Below are positions 62,827 through 64,000 of a stretch of 64,000 nt of DNA, piece by piece. Within the stretch, counting starts at the first letter, position 1; every line of letters begins with the position of its first letter. The stretch is from Modestobacter altitudinis (GTDB taxonomy: Bacteria; Actinomycetota; Actinomycetes; Mycobacteriales; Geodermatophilaceae): contig NZ_SJEW01000003.1 in the NCBI RefSeq assembly GCF_005930475.1, positions 62,001 to 126,000 of the forward strand, read 5' to 3'. The translations under genes and the position numbers were made by a program. The notes beneath the pieces are model-generated. The model searched no databases and was not told where the DNA came from. It saw only the letters and a list, made by a program, of their open reading frames with translations.

Positions 62827-63992
62827 GAGCGGCGACCTGGACCGGCGTCAACGAGGTGTCCGTCGAGACGGTCCCCGACCCGACGCTGCTCAACGACCAC
62901 GACATCATCGTCAAGGTCCGCAAGACCACCAGTTGCGGCTCCGACCTGCACCTGCTCGGTGGCTACATCCCCTTCATGCGCGCCGGGGACGTGCTCGGAC
63001 ACGAGTTCATGGGCGACGTCGTCGAGGTCGGCAGAGCGGTCCGCGAGCGGAAGGTCGGCGACCGGGTGGTCGTCAACTCCTTCATCGCCTGCGGCACCTG
63101 CTGGTACTGCAAGCAGGAGCTGTACTCCCTCTGCGACAACGGCAACCCCAACCCGGGCATCACCGAGGGGCTGTGGGGCCAGAGCCCCGGCGGTTGCTTC
63201 GGCTACTCGCACGCCCTCGGCGGCTTCGCCGGCAGCCACGCGGAGTACATCCGGGTGCCCTACGGCGACGTCGGCGCGTTCGTCGTCCCCGAGGAGGTCA
63301 GCGACCTGCGGGCGCTGTTCGCCTCCGACGCGGTGTCCACCGGGTGGATGGGCGCGGAGCTCGCCGGGACCAAGCCCGGTGACACGGTCGCCGTGTGGGG
63401 CGCCGGCGGGGTCGGGCAGATGGCCGCCCGTGCGGCGATGCTGCTGGGGGCGGAGCGGGTCCTGGTCATCGACCGGCTGCCCGAGCGGCTGGCCCAGGTG
63501 CGCGAGCACGTCGGTGCCGAGGTCATCGACTACTCCACGACCGACGTGATGGCCGAGCTCCGCGAGCTCACCGGTGGTCGCGGCCCCGACGTCTGCATCG
63601 AGGCCGTCGGCATGGAGGCCCACAGCCCGGGCGTGCACGGCACGTACGACCAGGTCAAGCAGCAGTTGCGACTGCAGACCGACCGGCCCTCCGCCGTCCG
63701 GGAGGCCATCATGGCCTGCCGCAAGGGCGGCAGCCTGTTCGTGCTCGGCGTCTTCGCCGCGGCCGTGGACAAGTTCCCGATCGGCGCCATGATGAACAAG
63801 GGCCTGACCGTGCGCGGTGCCCAGGTGCACGGGCAGCGCTTCACGCCGCGGATCCTCGAGCACATGGCCCGCGGCGAGCTGACCACCGAGCACCTGGCCA
63901 CCCATGTGATGCCGCTGGAGCAGGCGCCCAGGGGCTACCAGATGTTCAAGGACAAGGAGGACGGCTGCGTCCGCGCCGTCTTCGAGCCGTGA
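62823..63992 (+). CDS. Zinc-dependent alcohol/formaldehyde dehydrogenase-like protein
   Basis: MDR-family enzyme of 389 residues. Catalytic zinc: TTSCGSDLHLL and LGHEFMGDV; structural zinc cysteines CGTCWYCKQELYSLC; Rossmann loop WGAGGVGQMAAR. The insert GLWGQSPGGCFGYSHALGGF and CIEAVGMEAHS are characteristic of the glutathione-independent formaldehyde dehydrogenase group. GTG start. Its stop TGA ends at 63992. Confidence 0.9.
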   Translation: MRAATWTGVNEVSVETVPDPTLLNDHDIIVKVRKTTSCGSDLHLLGGYIPFMRAGDVLGHEFMGDVVEVGRAVRERKVGDRVVVNSFIACGTCWYCKQELYSLCDNGNPNPGITEGLWGQSPGGCFGYSHALGGFAGSHAEYIRVPYGDVGAFVVPEEVSDLRALFASDAVSTGWMGAELAGTKPGDTVAVWGAGGVGQMAARAAMLLGAERVLVIDRLPERLAQVREHVGAEVIDYSTTDVMAELRELTGGRGPDVCIEAVGMEAHSPGVHGTYDQVKQQLRLQTDRPSAVREAIMACRKGGSLFVLGVFAAAVDKFPIGAMMNKGLTVRGAQVHGQRFTPRILEHMARGELTTEHLATHVMPLEQAPRGYQMFKDKEDGCVRAVFEP

Positions 63993-64000
63993 CCTGCTGA

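Noticed and set aside
1-64000. CRISPR arrays, rRNA genes and a replication origin
   Set aside because: No regularly spaced repeats, rRNA-like sequence or origin-type box clusters were seen.

Overview
The window is a stretch of a high-GC actinobacterial chromosome. Four things point there: a mycothiol-dependent formaldehyde dehydrogenase with its metallo-hydrolase partner, purS/purQ/purL then purF/purM followed by a DUF3073 gene and a valine-type dehydrogenase (an order I remember from Streptomyces), frequent GTG starts with 1- or 4-base gene overlaps, and a DUF222-HNH nuclease. Gene style suggests Geodermatophilaceae (Blastococcus, Geodermatophilus, Modestobacter); this is inference, because there is no rRNA here.

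Layout. 1-10.7 kb: purine synthesis genes purS-purQ-purL and a sterol-carrier-like gene, then an inserted block (OFA-type MFS transporter with its small subunit; mscR and its MBL partner), then purF-purM. 10.7-12.2 kb: DUF3073 protein and a Leu/Val/Phe dehydrogenase. 12.5-16.8 kb: a sugar-type ABC importer and a secreted M23 peptidase. 16.8-21.4 kb: a lipoprotein, an MBL hydrolase, a GMC oxidoreductase and two tandem paralogues of unknown function. 21.6-27.7 kb: an aromatic catabolic cluster, iclR-pobA divergent from pcaHGBDC, which should take 4-hydroxybenzoate through protocatechuate to 3-oxoadipate. 28-31.4 kb: a glycosyltransferase-like gene and a TrcS/TrcR-like two-component pair. 31.5-31.8 kb: tRNA-Phe, tRNA-Asp and tRNA-Glu. 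31.9-37.6 kb: envelope and secreted proteins (AMIN-like lipoprotein, GtrA, DUF2231-Rieske protein, beta-helix protein).

37.9-48.5 kb is a genomic island in tRNA-Lys(TTT). A 44-base perfect repeat marks its ends: attL lies inside the tRNA gene and attR is a 3' tRNA fragment. It carries a tyrosine integrase and excisionase, an IS110 remnant, a low-GC gene split into three reading frames, a membrane protein, a PadR-HAAS pair, a TetR-SDR pair and a patchwork of gene fragments. The split gene is the best candidate for something new. Restoring one T near 41474 and removing one G from an 11-G tract at 42434-42444 gives a single reading frame of about 729 residues with a zinc ribbon followed by a PD-(D/E)XK nuclease-like end. 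That suggests a defence-type nuclease.

48.7-64 kb is chromosomal again: a broken GntP transporter, two genes sharing a short membrane-anchor module, MarR regulators, a 3'-5' exonuclease/polymerase A protein, a hemerythrin protein, enoyl-CoA hydratase, a YihY/BrkB membrane protein, a long acyl-CoA dehydrogenase, a DUF222-HNH nuclease and a zinc alcohol dehydrogenase. Most convergent gene pairs are separated by long GC-rich hairpins that probably act as bidirectional terminators.
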